Part shown: positions 19,154-27,176 of the stretch, piece by piece
How positions within the stretch are numbered: position 1 is the first letter of the stretch
How the letters are laid out: every line of letters starts with the position of its first letter
Source: an uncultured Kiritimatiellota bacterium
GTDB taxonomy: Bacteria > Verrucomicrobiota > Kiritimatiellia > RFP12 > UBA1067
DNA length: 40,059 nt
Direction of reading: 5' to 3'
NCBI GenBank assembly: GCA_934643865.1
Contig: CAKUCX010000027.1
Coordinates: forward strand, 1 to 40,059
Translations under genes and position numbers: made by a program
The notes under the pieces: model-generated
Databases searched by the model: none
Told to the model about the DNA's origin: nothing
What the model saw: the letters and a program-made list of their open reading frames with translations, nothing else

Positions 19154-22100
19154 CTACCGCAGGATCAGCATCGTACCGCCGGAGGTGACGGTGGCGACGA
19201 CCGTCTGCCCTTCGCACGTGAACTTCACGAGGCGTCCCGCCCCCACGCTGCCGCCCTTCCAGGCCACCGCGCCGAAACGCGCGGCGTCGTCGAGGTGCGC
19301 CACGGCGGTCCGCGTCCCCACGGGCAGCGGCGCGGCTTCGGCCGCCACGCCGAAGTCCACGAACACCGTTTGGGCCGTCAGGTCGGCGAACGTCAGCGCC
19401 TCCGTTGCGCCCGGCTCGACCACCAGCGTCAGGGACGTGAAGACGCCCGAGAGCGTTCCCGTGCCCGCCACGCGCGTCCGCTCGGGCACCGTGCCCGGCA
19501 GACAGCGCACCGTGCCCTCCGCGACGACGAGCCCGCCCGCGTTCACGAGCTTCGGCGTCGTCACACCCGTCTCCGCGAAGGAGAAGATCTGAACCCAGTT
19601 CTCATCGTAACTCGCCGTAATCGCGAGGTCGTTCGTCAGGACGAGCGTGCCCGCGCCCGTCTTCGTGAACGTGCCCGTTCCGGCGAGCGGAAGGGCGAGC
19701 GCATGGCTCACGCCCGCGCCCACACGCAGTTCGCCGCCGCCCGCGTCGGCGCGCAGGCACGTCGCCGCCGGCGTGCCCGCCGAAATGCCGCCGTCCTGCG
19801 TGAACGCCGCGAAGCCGCCGTCGAAGACGAGCGCCGCCGGCGTCGTGCCGTTCAGCGCGAGGAAGCGGGATGTCGTCAGGCCGCCGCCGCGCGCGAAGAC
19901 GACCTCGCCCCGCGCCGAACCATCGAAGTAGACGCACTGGGGCAGGGCGACCTCCAGCGTGCCGCCATCCTCGAAGCGCGCATCGAGCGTGTGCCCGAAC
20001 CTGATGCCGCCCGACCGCGTCCAACCCGTGCGGCGGATCCGCCCGCCCACGCCGACCCGCACGACCGGCGCCATGCCGCCGTCAACCGAGACGCGGAGCT
20101 GCCAGGTGATGTCGAGCGTCCCGTTCGTGATCGTCAGCTCCGGACGGACCGTCTCGGCGTTGCCGTTGACCTTGTTGAAACCGATGTCGAGCCCGTTGCA
20201 CGTCATGTCCGCATTGTCGAGGACGAGGCGCGCCCCCTTGCTGCCGACCGCCGTCTGCTGGTCCATCAGCAAATGGAAGCCGCCGTTGCTCCCCTGGACG
20301 AACGTGACGTCCCGCAGGCGAAGCTCGGGCGCCGTCGCCGACGGCCAGCCGCTGCCGCCGATCGAACCCTGGTGCTCCTGCTTCACGGTCGAGGCCGCCT
20401 TGCCCGCGCCGACGATCTCCACGCACCCGTCCAGGACGGAGAACTGCCCCGCGCCGTCCCAGTTCGCGACCTCGCCCGCCTCAGACGGCGCGAACACGCC
20501 CTTGACGTCCTCGTTGCCCTTGCGCGGCGACGCCTTCCAGACGCTCAGCGTCGTCGTGCCGGACGGCACCTGTAGCGTGAGCGTCCCCGCGCCCGTCTTG
20601 ACGAGGCCCGCGTCGCCCTGCGCAAACGCCATCCTGAAGTCCCTGAACGTCAGGTCGCCCACGATGTCGAACACGCACGGCAGCTCGCCCAGCAGCGTCA
20701 CCGGTCGCCGCACCGCCGCCGCCTCGCCCGTGTAGCGGAACGTGTTGTTGCTGAGCGTCAGCGCGGCGGCGGACGTCGTGTCGGCACCCAGCGCCGCGCC
20801 GGACGTGAAGACGGTCCGTCCCCCCACGAGCCGCCAGTCGCTCTGCATCGTCGCCCCCTGGTCGCCGCGCACGGTCAGTTCGCCCGCCCCGCGCTTCTCG
20901 AACGTTCCGCCCACGCCCAGGAGCGGAACCGCCCAATCGAGCAACGCACCCTCCGGCACGTCCACGCCCGCGCCGACCTGAATCGGCCCCTCGCCCGTCA
21001 CCGCCACGGACGCGCCCGCGCCCACCGCGAGCGACCGCACGGCGGCAAGGTCCGCCACTGCCAACGTCGCCGACGCCGCCACGGTCACATCGTCGCCGCC
21101 TGTCGGCACGGCGGCGGGATCCCAGTTCCCCGCCTCGTGCCAGGACGTGCCCGCCGCGCCCGTCCACGTCCGCGCACCCGCCACCGCCTCCGTGACCGTC
21201 AGGCTCACCGTGCCGTCTTCCGCCCCCGTGAACGCATACGCCTTGCCGTCCTCGCCGTTCACCACGACGAGACACGCCAGCTGCTGGCCCGTCAGCGGCG
21301 TCGTCAGCTTCAGGACCGCACGGGGCGTCCCCAACTCGGATGCGGCGGGCGCCATCAGGCACAGTTCCCCGTCGAAGGCAATCTCGTCGGCGGTCAGGCA
21401 CCCCTCCTCCGGCAGCACGAGGCACACCCCGCGCGCAAAGGAGAGGCGGCGGCCGAAGCGCGTCGCGCCCGCCGCGAAGGCGAGGCGGCCCGCCGCCACG
21501 TGCGTGCGCGGGTGGTCCGAATCGCGGCGCACGGTGAGCGTCCCCGGCCCCGTCTTCGTGAACGTCGCCTCCGGCGCGCCGTCCGCCGCCGTGAACGCCT
21601 GGTCGATCACCACGTCATGCCGCCCGGTGTCGAACGTGAGGCCGCGCGCGCCCAGCGTCGCGCGGCAGCCGGAGAGGTAGGGGACGGGCAGCGGCCTGGC
21701 GCCGGCCGCCACGAGCGTTCCGCCGTCCGCCGCCAGGCCGAGGCCCGCCTCCTCCGTTTCCGGAATCGTGCCGAAGACCGCCCGCATGGAGAGGACGGCC
21801 TCGTCCGCCAGCGAGATCGACGCCGCCCCCGCCGTCGGGCATTTGTTCGTGACGTATGACCATTGGCCGCCCTCCAGGCGCGCCCGCCCCGCGAGGGCGA
21901 TCTCCGCCCGCGCCGCCGCGCTCCCATACGTCATCTCCACGCACGCCCAATCGCCCATCGTCAGCACGGCGTCGTCGGCCATCTCCAGCCGTCCGAAGGC
22001 GGATCCCGCCCCCGTCGCGAGCGTGAGCCAGTTGCCCGTCTTGAGGCCGCACGTCACGCGCCCACGGTCCTTCACCGTCATGACGCCCGTCGCATACGGG

Positions 22101-23272
22101 CCGGAACCGAGCGCCAGCACGCCGCCGCACGCGAAGCGCCCGTCGTCCTGCACGGTGAGGCGCCCGACGGCGTTGGTCCCGACGCCCAGATAGACGCTCC
22201 CCCCGCCGGACGCCGTGCTGCGCGTCAGGTAGGCGGCGCCTCCCGCCACCGTCACGATGCCCGTCGCGCACTGCGTACGCCCCACGAACGTTTCGTTATG
22301 CGCGTAGAACGTCGCCGCATCGTGCAGCGTGATCGTCCCCTGGTTGCGCAGGTTCGGGAAGATCTCTGAGCCCGCGCCGAGATAGGCCGCATTCGTGACC
22401 TCCATCCGGGACGTTCCGAACAAATCAAGCAGGCCGTGGCTGAGGCCGTTCTGGAACCTATCGCTCCGCGCGCCCAGCTGGAGCGACCCGCGCACGGCCA
22501 CGGCCGCGTCGTTCGTGAGGACGAACCAGGTGGATCCGCCGCCAGAGTTCCCGTCCTTCAACACGAGGTCGGCGAGCGTGTGCCGCCCGCCGAGGAACGT
22601 CGTCGTCGTGCGCGCGTTGCCGCGCTGCTGGAACGCCGCCGTCCCCGCCCCCGACTCAAGCCGCGCCCCGGGATGGATGAAGAAGTCCACCGTGCCGCCC
22701 TCCGAGCCGAGGTAGAGGCTTTTCGAGAAGGTGAACGTGCCCGACAGGAGGTCGAACGTCTGGCGGGTCGCGGCCTCGGACGTCCAGGTGAACAGCGCGT
22801 CCGCGAATTCCCAGACGGGATCCGTGTTCACCACGTTGTTGGCGCAGTTCTCGAAGTTGAACACGTGCTGCCCGCCCACATTGGCCGCAAACGGCGAACA
22901 CCACCAGCTGTTCACGCTCTTGACGCCCGTCTTCCGCCAGAACGTGCCGCGCGTGTCGAGCGTGAGCGTGTGGCGTCCCGCGCCCGTACCGAGGAAGATG
23001 GTGCCGGAGTTCTCGACCAGGCCCTCCGCCGGCGCGCGCACCGTCACATCGTTCTGCTGGAAACTGATGACGCCGTACTTGCCGTCCGCGCCGTTGGCCG
23101 GCAACTCGCCGCCCGTCCAGTTGGCGGCATCGCTGTAGACGCCGTCCGTCACGGCGGCCAACCAGGCCACGCGCTTGTCATCCGTCAGCCCCGTATTATC
23201 CGCCGCCCGCGCAGCCAGAACCGTTCCCAGGGCCAGAAGCCCGAGCGTCCATGTCCGTCCCGTCGTGTCCAT
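19154..23272 (-). CDS. Giant secreted beta-helix protein with autotransporter-associated repeats
   Basis: A 1,372-residue exported protein with a signal peptide (about residues 1-23) and a long solenoid of short Gly/Ala/Thr-rich beta repeats. Four autotransporter-associated (PATR, PF12951-like) motifs are visible: KTGPGTLTV near 572, KRGAGELTV near 794, KTGAGTLTL near 894 and KTGAGTLVL near 1,207. The SDAANWTGGELP start of the solenoid corresponds to the WSDGAAP motif of the 1,596-residue protein. No catalytic domain is recognisable, and there is no C-terminal autotransporter barrel or PEP-CTERM. The protein ends GTMLILR, similar to GSAIIFR in the other protein. Adhesin, surface-layer or glycan-binding roles are possible. 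The start has a GAGGTGA ribosome-binding site and a near-consensus promoter. Confidence 0.88.
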   Translation of the reverse strand: MDTTGRTWTLGLLALGTVLAARAADNTGLTDDKRVAWLAAVTDGVYSDAANWTGGELPANGADGKYGVISFQQNDVTVRAPAEGLVENSGTIFLGTGAGRHTLTLDTRGTFWRKTGVKSVNSWWCSPFAANVGGQHVFNFENCANNVVNTDPVWEFADALFTWTSEAATRQTFDLLSGTFTFSKSLYLGSEGGTVDFFIHPGARLESGAGTAAFQQRGNARTTTTFLGGRHTLADLVLKDGNSGGGSTWFVLTNDAAVAVRGSLQLGARSDRFQNGLSHGLLDLFGTSRMEVTNAAYLGAGSEIFPNLRNQGTITLHDAATFYAHNETFVGRTQCATGIVTVAGGAAYLTRSTASGGGSVYLGVGTNAVGRLTVQDDGRFACGGVLALGSGPYATGVMTVKDRGRVTCGLKTGNWLTLATGAGSAFGRLEMADDAVLTMGDWACVEMTYGSAAARAEIALAGRARLEGGQWSYVTNKCPTAGAASISLADEAVLSMRAVFGTIPETEEAGLGLAADGGTLVAAGARPLPVPYLSGCRATLGARGLTFDTGRHDVVIDQAFTAADGAPEATFTKTGPGTLTVRRDSDHPRTHVAAGRLAFAAGATRFGRRLSFARGVCLVLPEEGCLTADEIAFDGELCLMAPAASELGTPRAVLKLTTPLTGQQLACLVVVNGEDGKAYAFTGAEDGTVSLTVTEAVAGARTWTGAAGTSWHEAGNWDPAAVPTGGDDVTVAASATLAVADLAAVRSLAVGAGASVAVTGEGPIQVGAGVDVPEGALLDWAVPLLGVGGTFEKRGAGELTVRGDQGATMQSDWRLVGGRTVFTSGAALGADTTSAAALTLSNNTFRYTGEAAAVRRPVTLLGELPCVFDIVGDLTFRDFRMAFAQGDAGLVKTGAGTLTLQVPSGTTTLSVWKASPRKGNEDVKGVFAPSEAGEVANWDGAGQFSVLDGCVEIVGAGKAASTVKQEHQGSIGGSGWPSATAPELRLRDVTFVQGSNGGFHLLMDQQTAVGSKGARLVLDNADMTCNGLDIGFNKVNGNAETVRPELTITNGTLDITWQLRVSVDGGMAPVVRVGVGGRIRRTGWTRSGGIRFGHTLDARFEDGGTLEVALPQCVYFDGSARGEVVFARGGGLTTSRFLALNGTTPAALVFDGGFAAFTQDGGISAGTPAATCLRADAGGGELRVGAGVSHALALPLAGTGTFTKTGAGTLVLTNDLAITASYDENWVQIFSFAETGVTTPKLVNAGGLVVAEGTVRCLPGTVPERTRVAGTGTLSGVFTSLTLVVEPGATEALTFADLTAQTVFVDFGVAAEAAPLPVGTRTAVAHLDDAARFGAVAWKGGSVGAGRLVKFTCEGQTVVATVTSGGTMLILR

Positions 23273-23350
23273 GTCTCACCTCGCCGTTCGTTGTTCCAGA
23301 TTGCGCACGTGCAATCCACGTCCTTGTGGAGCCAACAGCCAACGAAAAGC

Positions 23351-23379
23351 AGTATAAACCGCACACCTCCCCATGTCAA
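23351..23379 (-). promoter_or_regulatory. Near-consensus sigma-70-type promoter of the second beta-helix gene
   Basis: TTGACA (23374-23379) and TATACT (23351-23356) on the minus strand with a 17-base spacer, about 80 bp upstream of the ATG. This is the best -35/-10 pair in the window and suggests strong expression. Confidence 0.75.
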
Positions 23380-23448
23380 TTGCGAATCTTGTAATGCGTC
23401 ACTGAACAGCGGGGTATGGAAACTCCGAGGGTTGGCAAAGGGGCTCCG

Positions 23449-24034
23449 CTACCGCTGCGCCTGACGCTCCGCGCAATTCAACCGTCCAACCCGCCTCTTG
23501 GGGAACAGGAATTCGCGCACGTCCGACTTCTTCCCCGTCGCCGCGTAGATGTCGAGGGCCTGCGCAAGCTTCGCGGCCGGGTCGTCGTGCCGCAGAGCCA
23601 GCGTCTCGATGGCCGACTGGTTGGTCTCGCACCCAAAGCGCCTCCTCGGACTGGCCTCCGAAGCTCGTCTTGCGGGCTATGACCAGTCCCCTCACGCCGC
23701 GTTCCGCGCGGTTGTTCTCGGCGGGAACGTCCGGTCCCCTCGCCCAGTGGTACATCCTGATCGCCTTGGCCTCCCGCGCGAAGTCCCCGGCGGGGAGTCC
23801 TTTCGAGCGAAGCGTCATCGCGGCTTTCAGCTGCCTGGCCATCAGCGGAACGAACGCCTTATACTCCGGGTTGTCCGGCTCCTTCCTGGGCAGCCGCAGG
23901 AACTTCCGCAGGATGTGGGCGAAGCAGTACTGCCTGTCCCCGCGCCACGGCCTGTCGTAGCCCGTGTACCTGTCGGTCACGAGGACGTCGTGCGGTTCCC
24001 CCGCCCCGAACACGGCGGCGGCGACCAGTCGCAT
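23449..24034 (-). pseudogene. C-terminal remnant of an IS66-family transposase, frameshifted
   Basis: The minus strand encodes the C-terminal part of an IS66 DDE transposase. VLVTDRYTGYDRPW and QYCFAHILRKFLRL come first, then AENNRAERGVRGLVIARK and SFGGQSEEAL. A one-base frameshift near 23,635 moves the rest into another frame, where CETNQSAIETLALRHDDPAA and REFLFPKRRVGRLNCAERQA end at a TAG (23,449-23,451). The N-terminal half (zinc ribbon, first DDE Asp) and the companion IS66 genes are absent. Homology begins at about 24,034, exactly on a copy of the AGTCGCATTGACTTGTTCC word. It is dead by truncation and frameshift. Confidence 0.85.
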
Positions 24035-24045
24035 TGACTTGTTCC
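24027..24045 (+). repeat. Short repeat word at the IS66 truncation point
   Basis: AGTCGCATTGACTTGTTCC, one base from the core of 18,732-18,750 (GGTGGCATTGAGTTGTTCC). It coincides with the point where the transposase homology stops. Confidence 0.55.
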
Positions 24046-24147
24046 GAAAAAACACGGTGCGCCTGGGCTGGGGGAACTCTGCCCAAAAACGGCCTCGCGG
24101 CGGGAAAAGAAAACCCGACGTCCCGGACGGTGCGGGAGACGGTCTTG

Positions 24148-24182
24148 GGAACAACTCAATGCACATTCGGAACAACTCAATG
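24148..24182. repeat. Direct repeat GGAACAACTCAATG, two copies 21 bp apart
   Basis: Copies at 24,148-24,161 and 24,169-24,182. They are the reverse complement of the word at 18,737-18,750. Confidence 0.7.
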
Positions 24183-24211
24183 TGACCATGTGACATCAAG
24201 GCACAGTTTTA

Positions 24212-24223
24212 GTCGCATTTACT
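24212..24223 (+). repeat. Word GTCGCATTTACT, second copy
   Basis: Exact match to 18,811-18,822. Together with the other shared words it brackets the segment holding the second beta-helix gene and the IS66 remnant. Confidence 0.5.
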
Positions 24224-24318
24224 CTGACACGACACCCATCACCTGTTTCGTCCTTAAGGCGGCAGCAAGCAGGACGCCCCATCCTCCGCACGGCCGCGCG
24301 CGGAAGGGGAACCGTCCG

Positions 24319-25482
24319 TCATCTGTTGTTCAGGCCGAGGCGGTCGAGCGCCGCCGCCAGCCGCTCGCGCTTCGCCCGCTCCGCCGCGAGCGGCGAGGGG
24401 AAGAGGGAGGGCGCGGCCTCCGCGTCGTCCCCCTCCGTGAAGTCCGCCACGCCGAAGCCGACGAGGCGCACACGGCGGCGCGCGCCCGCCGGCCACTCGC
24501 GGTCGAAGAGGTCGAGCGCGAGGTGGCGGAACGTCATGTCGTCGCGGGCGGGCAGCTCGAAGCGCGCCTGGCGGGTCACGGTATTGAACAGGGCGTCGCG
24601 CAGCTTGAGCTTCGCCGTGCGGGCGCGGCGCGGACGGGTCCGCACGCGCCGCCCCACGTCCGCGACGAGTTCCAGCAGCGTCGCGCGCACCGCCGCGCGG
24701 TCCGCCTCGTCCTCGCCGAACGTGTGTTCGCGCGAGACGCTCTTCTCCGCCTCCTCCTCCCAGGCGACCGCGCTCGCGTCCAGCCCGCAGGCGTGGGCGC
24801 GGATCGCACGGGACGCCGCCTCGCCGAGCACGCGCGCGAGGAAGCGCGGATCGGCCTCCTGCACGTCGCCGCACGTGCGGTAGCCGTACTTCGCCAGCAG
24901 GTCGTTCGTGCGCCGCCCCACGCCCCACAGGATGCGCACGGGCTGCGGGGCGAGCCAGGCGCGGACCGCGTCCGGCTCGAACGGCGTCACGAAGAGGCCG
25001 TCCGGCTTCGCCTCCTCGCTCCCGATCTTCGCGAGGAGGCGGTTCGGCGCGATGCCGACCGAGCAGGTGAGGCCGCAGGCCGCGCGCACCTCGGCGCGGA
25101 GGCGTTCGCCGAGCGTGCGGACGTCGCCGAAGAGATGGACCGTGCCGGTGACGTCGAGAAACGCCTCGTCCACCGACACCCCCTCGACGAACGGCGAGTA
25201 GTGGCCGAGGACCTCGAACACCTGGGCCGACACCGCCTGGTAGACGCGCATGCGCGGCTTCACGAAGATGCCGTGCGGGCACTTCGCGTACGCCGTGCGG
25301 CTCGGCATGGCGGAACGCACCCCGAACGCCCGCGCCTCGTAGCTGCACGTGGAGACGACGCCCCGCTCGTGCGGGCCTGCCCCCACGATGACGGGCCGCC
25401 CGCGCCAGGCGGGGTGGTCGCGCTGTTCGACGGACGCGAAGAACGCATCCATGTCAACGTGCAGAACAATCTGCGCCGCCAT
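24319..25482 (-). CDS. dinB: DNA polymerase IV (Y family)
   Basis: A 387-residue Y-family translesion polymerase. The palm/fingers start HVDMDAFFASVEQRDHPAW carries catalytic Asp10, and SVDEAFLD supplies Asp105 and Glu106. A helix-hairpin-helix region (about 180-205, ILWGVGRRTNDLLAKYG) and the little-finger domain follow. It lacks an obvious C-terminal clamp-binding QLxLF-type motif; the nearest candidate is SLFPSPL around 360-366. It lies 16 bp downstream of the amidase gene and so appears to be the last gene of the five-gene run. I see no LexA-type operator next to it, so SOS control is not evident. The start follows a G-rich ribosome-binding site. Confidence 0.95.
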   Translation of the reverse strand: MAAQIVLHVDMDAFFASVEQRDHPAWRGRPVIVGAGPHERGVVSTCSYEARAFGVRSAMPSRTAYAKCPHGIFVKPRMRVYQAVSAQVFEVLGHYSPFVEGVSVDEAFLDVTGTVHLFGDVRTLGERLRAEVRAACGLTCSVGIAPNRLLAKIGSEEAKPDGLFVTPFEPDAVRAWLAPQPVRILWGVGRRTNDLLAKYGYRTCGDVQEADPRFLARVLGEAASRAIRAHACGLDASAVAWEEEAEKSVSREHTFGEDEADRAAVRATLLELVADVGRRVRTRPRRARTAKLKLRDALFNTVTRQARFELPARDDMTFRHLALDLFDREWPAGARRRVRLVGFGVADFTEGDDAEAAPSLFPSPLAAERAKRERLAAALDRLGLNNR

Positions 25483-25498
25483 CCCCCGCGCCCCCCGC

Positions 25499-26713
25499 TC
25501 ACGGCCCCGGGGCCGCCGGAGGCGGATCGGGCGTCATCCAGTCCAGGACGCCGCAGACGACGGCGTCGGCGACCTTCTTCTGCCGCGCCGCGTTCCACGA
25601 CGCCTCCTCGCCTTCGGGGAGGTTGATGAAATCGACCTCCAAAAGGCAGCTCGGCACGGCGGGATTGCGGCACACGGCGAGCGACTTCAGCTGCGCGCCC
25701 ATATCGGGGACGGGCGCCACCACCTGCGCGACGTGCTTCTGGATGCAGCGCGCGAGGGCGAGGCCGTTCGAGAGCGAGGCGTAGGCCGTCGTGTGGCGCG
25801 CGAGGCGCGGGTCGCGCTGCGGCGCCGTCGCGTTGTGGTGGACGGAGATGAAGGCGTCGGCCCGCTCGTCGTAGGCCCGGCGCGGGCGCGCGAGCAGGTC
25901 GGGGAAGGAATCCCCGTCCCGCGTCATGACGACCTGGAAGCCCGCCCGCTCCAGCGCGTCGCGGATCGCGCGCGCCTGCAGGAGGTTCGCCTCCTTCTCG
26001 CGCCAGCCGTGCGGGGAGACGGCGCCGGGGTCGCTACCGCCGTGTCCGGCGTCGACGCAGATGCGGACGGCGGCGGGCGGCTTCCCGTAGGGCGGCCGGT
26101 CGGGGAAGCCGTCGGACGGGTTCGGGGCGATGAGCCCCTTCGGCGGCACGCGCGCGCCCTTCGCCTGCCGCGCGGCGAAGCGCCGGGGCAGGAAGCCGAG
26201 GCGGTTCTCCAGCCAGACCGCGAGCCAGTCCGTCCCCTTCACCTCCGCGCCGCGCAGGGCGAAGCCCTTCGGCAGGAAGAAGAGGCTCTCCGAACCCTCG
26301 ACGGCCGCGCGCACGCGGTTCTGGAAGAGCGAGCCCGTCGTCTTCCACGCCCCCGCCTCGCCGAGCAGCGGCGAATCGTCCGACGCGACGACCGGCGGCG
26401 GCTTCGGCGCCTCCTCCGCCGGCTCCGCGACGACGAAGCGCCGCACGAGCCGCGTCCCGCCGCACACGGCCGTCAGCTCGTTCGTGCCCGGCTGCACGGG
26501 GACCATCTGCACGAAGGCCCCCGTGCGGTAGACGGCCGTCGTCGCGCCGTTGACGTACAGCGTCTCTGTGCGCCCCGGATCGACCGCGCCGATCACGTAG
26601 GTCTCGGCGACGGCCGGCAGGCGCTGCCCCTCCGCCGGGAACGCCACCGACAGGCGCGCGCCGCGCGCCGCGAAGGCGGCGCACGCGAGAAGGCCGAGAA
26701 GCGCGCGCCTCAT
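25499..26713 (-). CDS. Exported N-acetylmuramoyl-L-alanine amidase (Amidase_3)
   Basis: A 404-residue zinc amidase that cleaves the bond between N-acetylmuramic acid and L-Ala in peptidoglycan. It has a signal peptide (residues 1-18), an N-terminal domain with beta-strand and SH3-like features (about 20-200) and a C-terminal Amidase_3 domain. That domain has the metal ligands in CVDAGHGGSDPGA (around 218-230), the Glu of KEANLLQARAIRDALE, SVHHNA and the catalytic Glu in SCLLEVDFINLPEGE. Its start codon overlaps the stop of the thioredoxin-like gene (ATGA at 26,710-26,713). Sitting in a run with glycosidase and thioredoxin-like genes, it may serve envelope remodelling. The much longer in-frame reading into the thioredoxin gene is rejected. 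Confidence 0.92.
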   Translation of the reverse strand: MRRALLGLLACAAFAARGARLSVAFPAEGQRLPAVAETYVIGAVDPGRTETLYVNGATTAVYRTGAFVQMVPVQPGTNELTAVCGGTRLVRRFVVAEPAEEAPKPPPVVASDDSPLLGEAGAWKTTGSLFQNRVRAAVEGSESLFFLPKGFALRGAEVKGTDWLAVWLENRLGFLPRRFAARQAKGARVPPKGLIAPNPSDGFPDRPPYGKPPAAVRICVDAGHGGSDPGAVSPHGWREKEANLLQARAIRDALERAGFQVVMTRDGDSFPDLLARPRRAYDERADAFISVHHNATAPQRDPRLARHTTAYASLSNGLALARCIQKHVAQVVAPVPDMGAQLKSLAVCRNPAVPSCLLEVDFINLPEGEEASWNAARQKKVADAVVCGVLDWMTPDPPPAAPGP

Positions 26714-27162
26714 TTCGCGGCGGACGTCCCGAGCGCCTTGCGCACTTCGGCGATGAACTGCGCGGGCGTCACGTCGCGGCCGGGACAGTTCGCGCGCCCG
26801 ACCTCCTTCTCGCCGCCGGGGGCGAGCAGGACGAACGTGGGGAAGCCGCGCACGCCGAAGCGCGCGAGCAGCTTCTCGTTCTGCGCCCTCGTCTTCGGCG
26901 AGACCTTCGACGCCGCGCGCGGAAAGTCCACCGTCACGCAGACGAGGTTCGTCTTCGCCCAGTCGCTCCAGGCCTTCTCGGCGAACACCTTCCGGTCCAT
27001 CAGCTTGCACCAGCCGCACCAGTCGCTGCCCGTGAAGTCGAGCATCAGCGGCAGGTTCTTCTCCTTCGAGAGCTTCTTCGCCGCCTCGAAGTCGTCCGTC
27101 CACGCCCCGGCGAAAAGCGCCGCCGAGGCGAACAGCATGCATCCCAACAGGATTTTTCTCAT
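26710..27162 (-). CDS. Exported thioredoxin-like protein
   Basis: A 150-residue protein with a signal peptide (residues 1-19) and a thioredoxin fold of the thioredoxin_7/DsbD-gamma kind. The active site is SDWCGWCKLMD (Cys49, Cys52), and the cis-Pro loop is VRGFPTFVLL. These proteins act as periplasmic disulfide reductases or oxidases. The GW between the cysteines is typical of secreted thioredoxin-like proteins in PVC and Bacteroidota rather than cytoplasmic TrxA (CGPC). The ATG has an AAAGGAG ribosome-binding site and lies 14 bp after the lacZ stop. Confidence 0.9.
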   Translation of the reverse strand: MRKILLGCMLFASAALFAGAWTDDFEAAKKLSKEKNLPLMLDFTGSDWCGWCKLMDRKVFAEKAWSDWAKTNLVCVTVDFPRAASKVSPKTRAQNEKLLARFGVRGFPTFVLLAPGGEKEVGRANCPGRDVTPAQFIAEVRKALGTSAAK

Positions 27163-27176
27163 TTCCACGCTCCTTT

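Noticed and set aside
24034..24199. Extension of the IS66 frame upstream to 24,199
   Set aside because: The added residues show no similarity to IS66 transposases, and the boundary coincides with a dispersed repeat word, so they are not part of the transposase.
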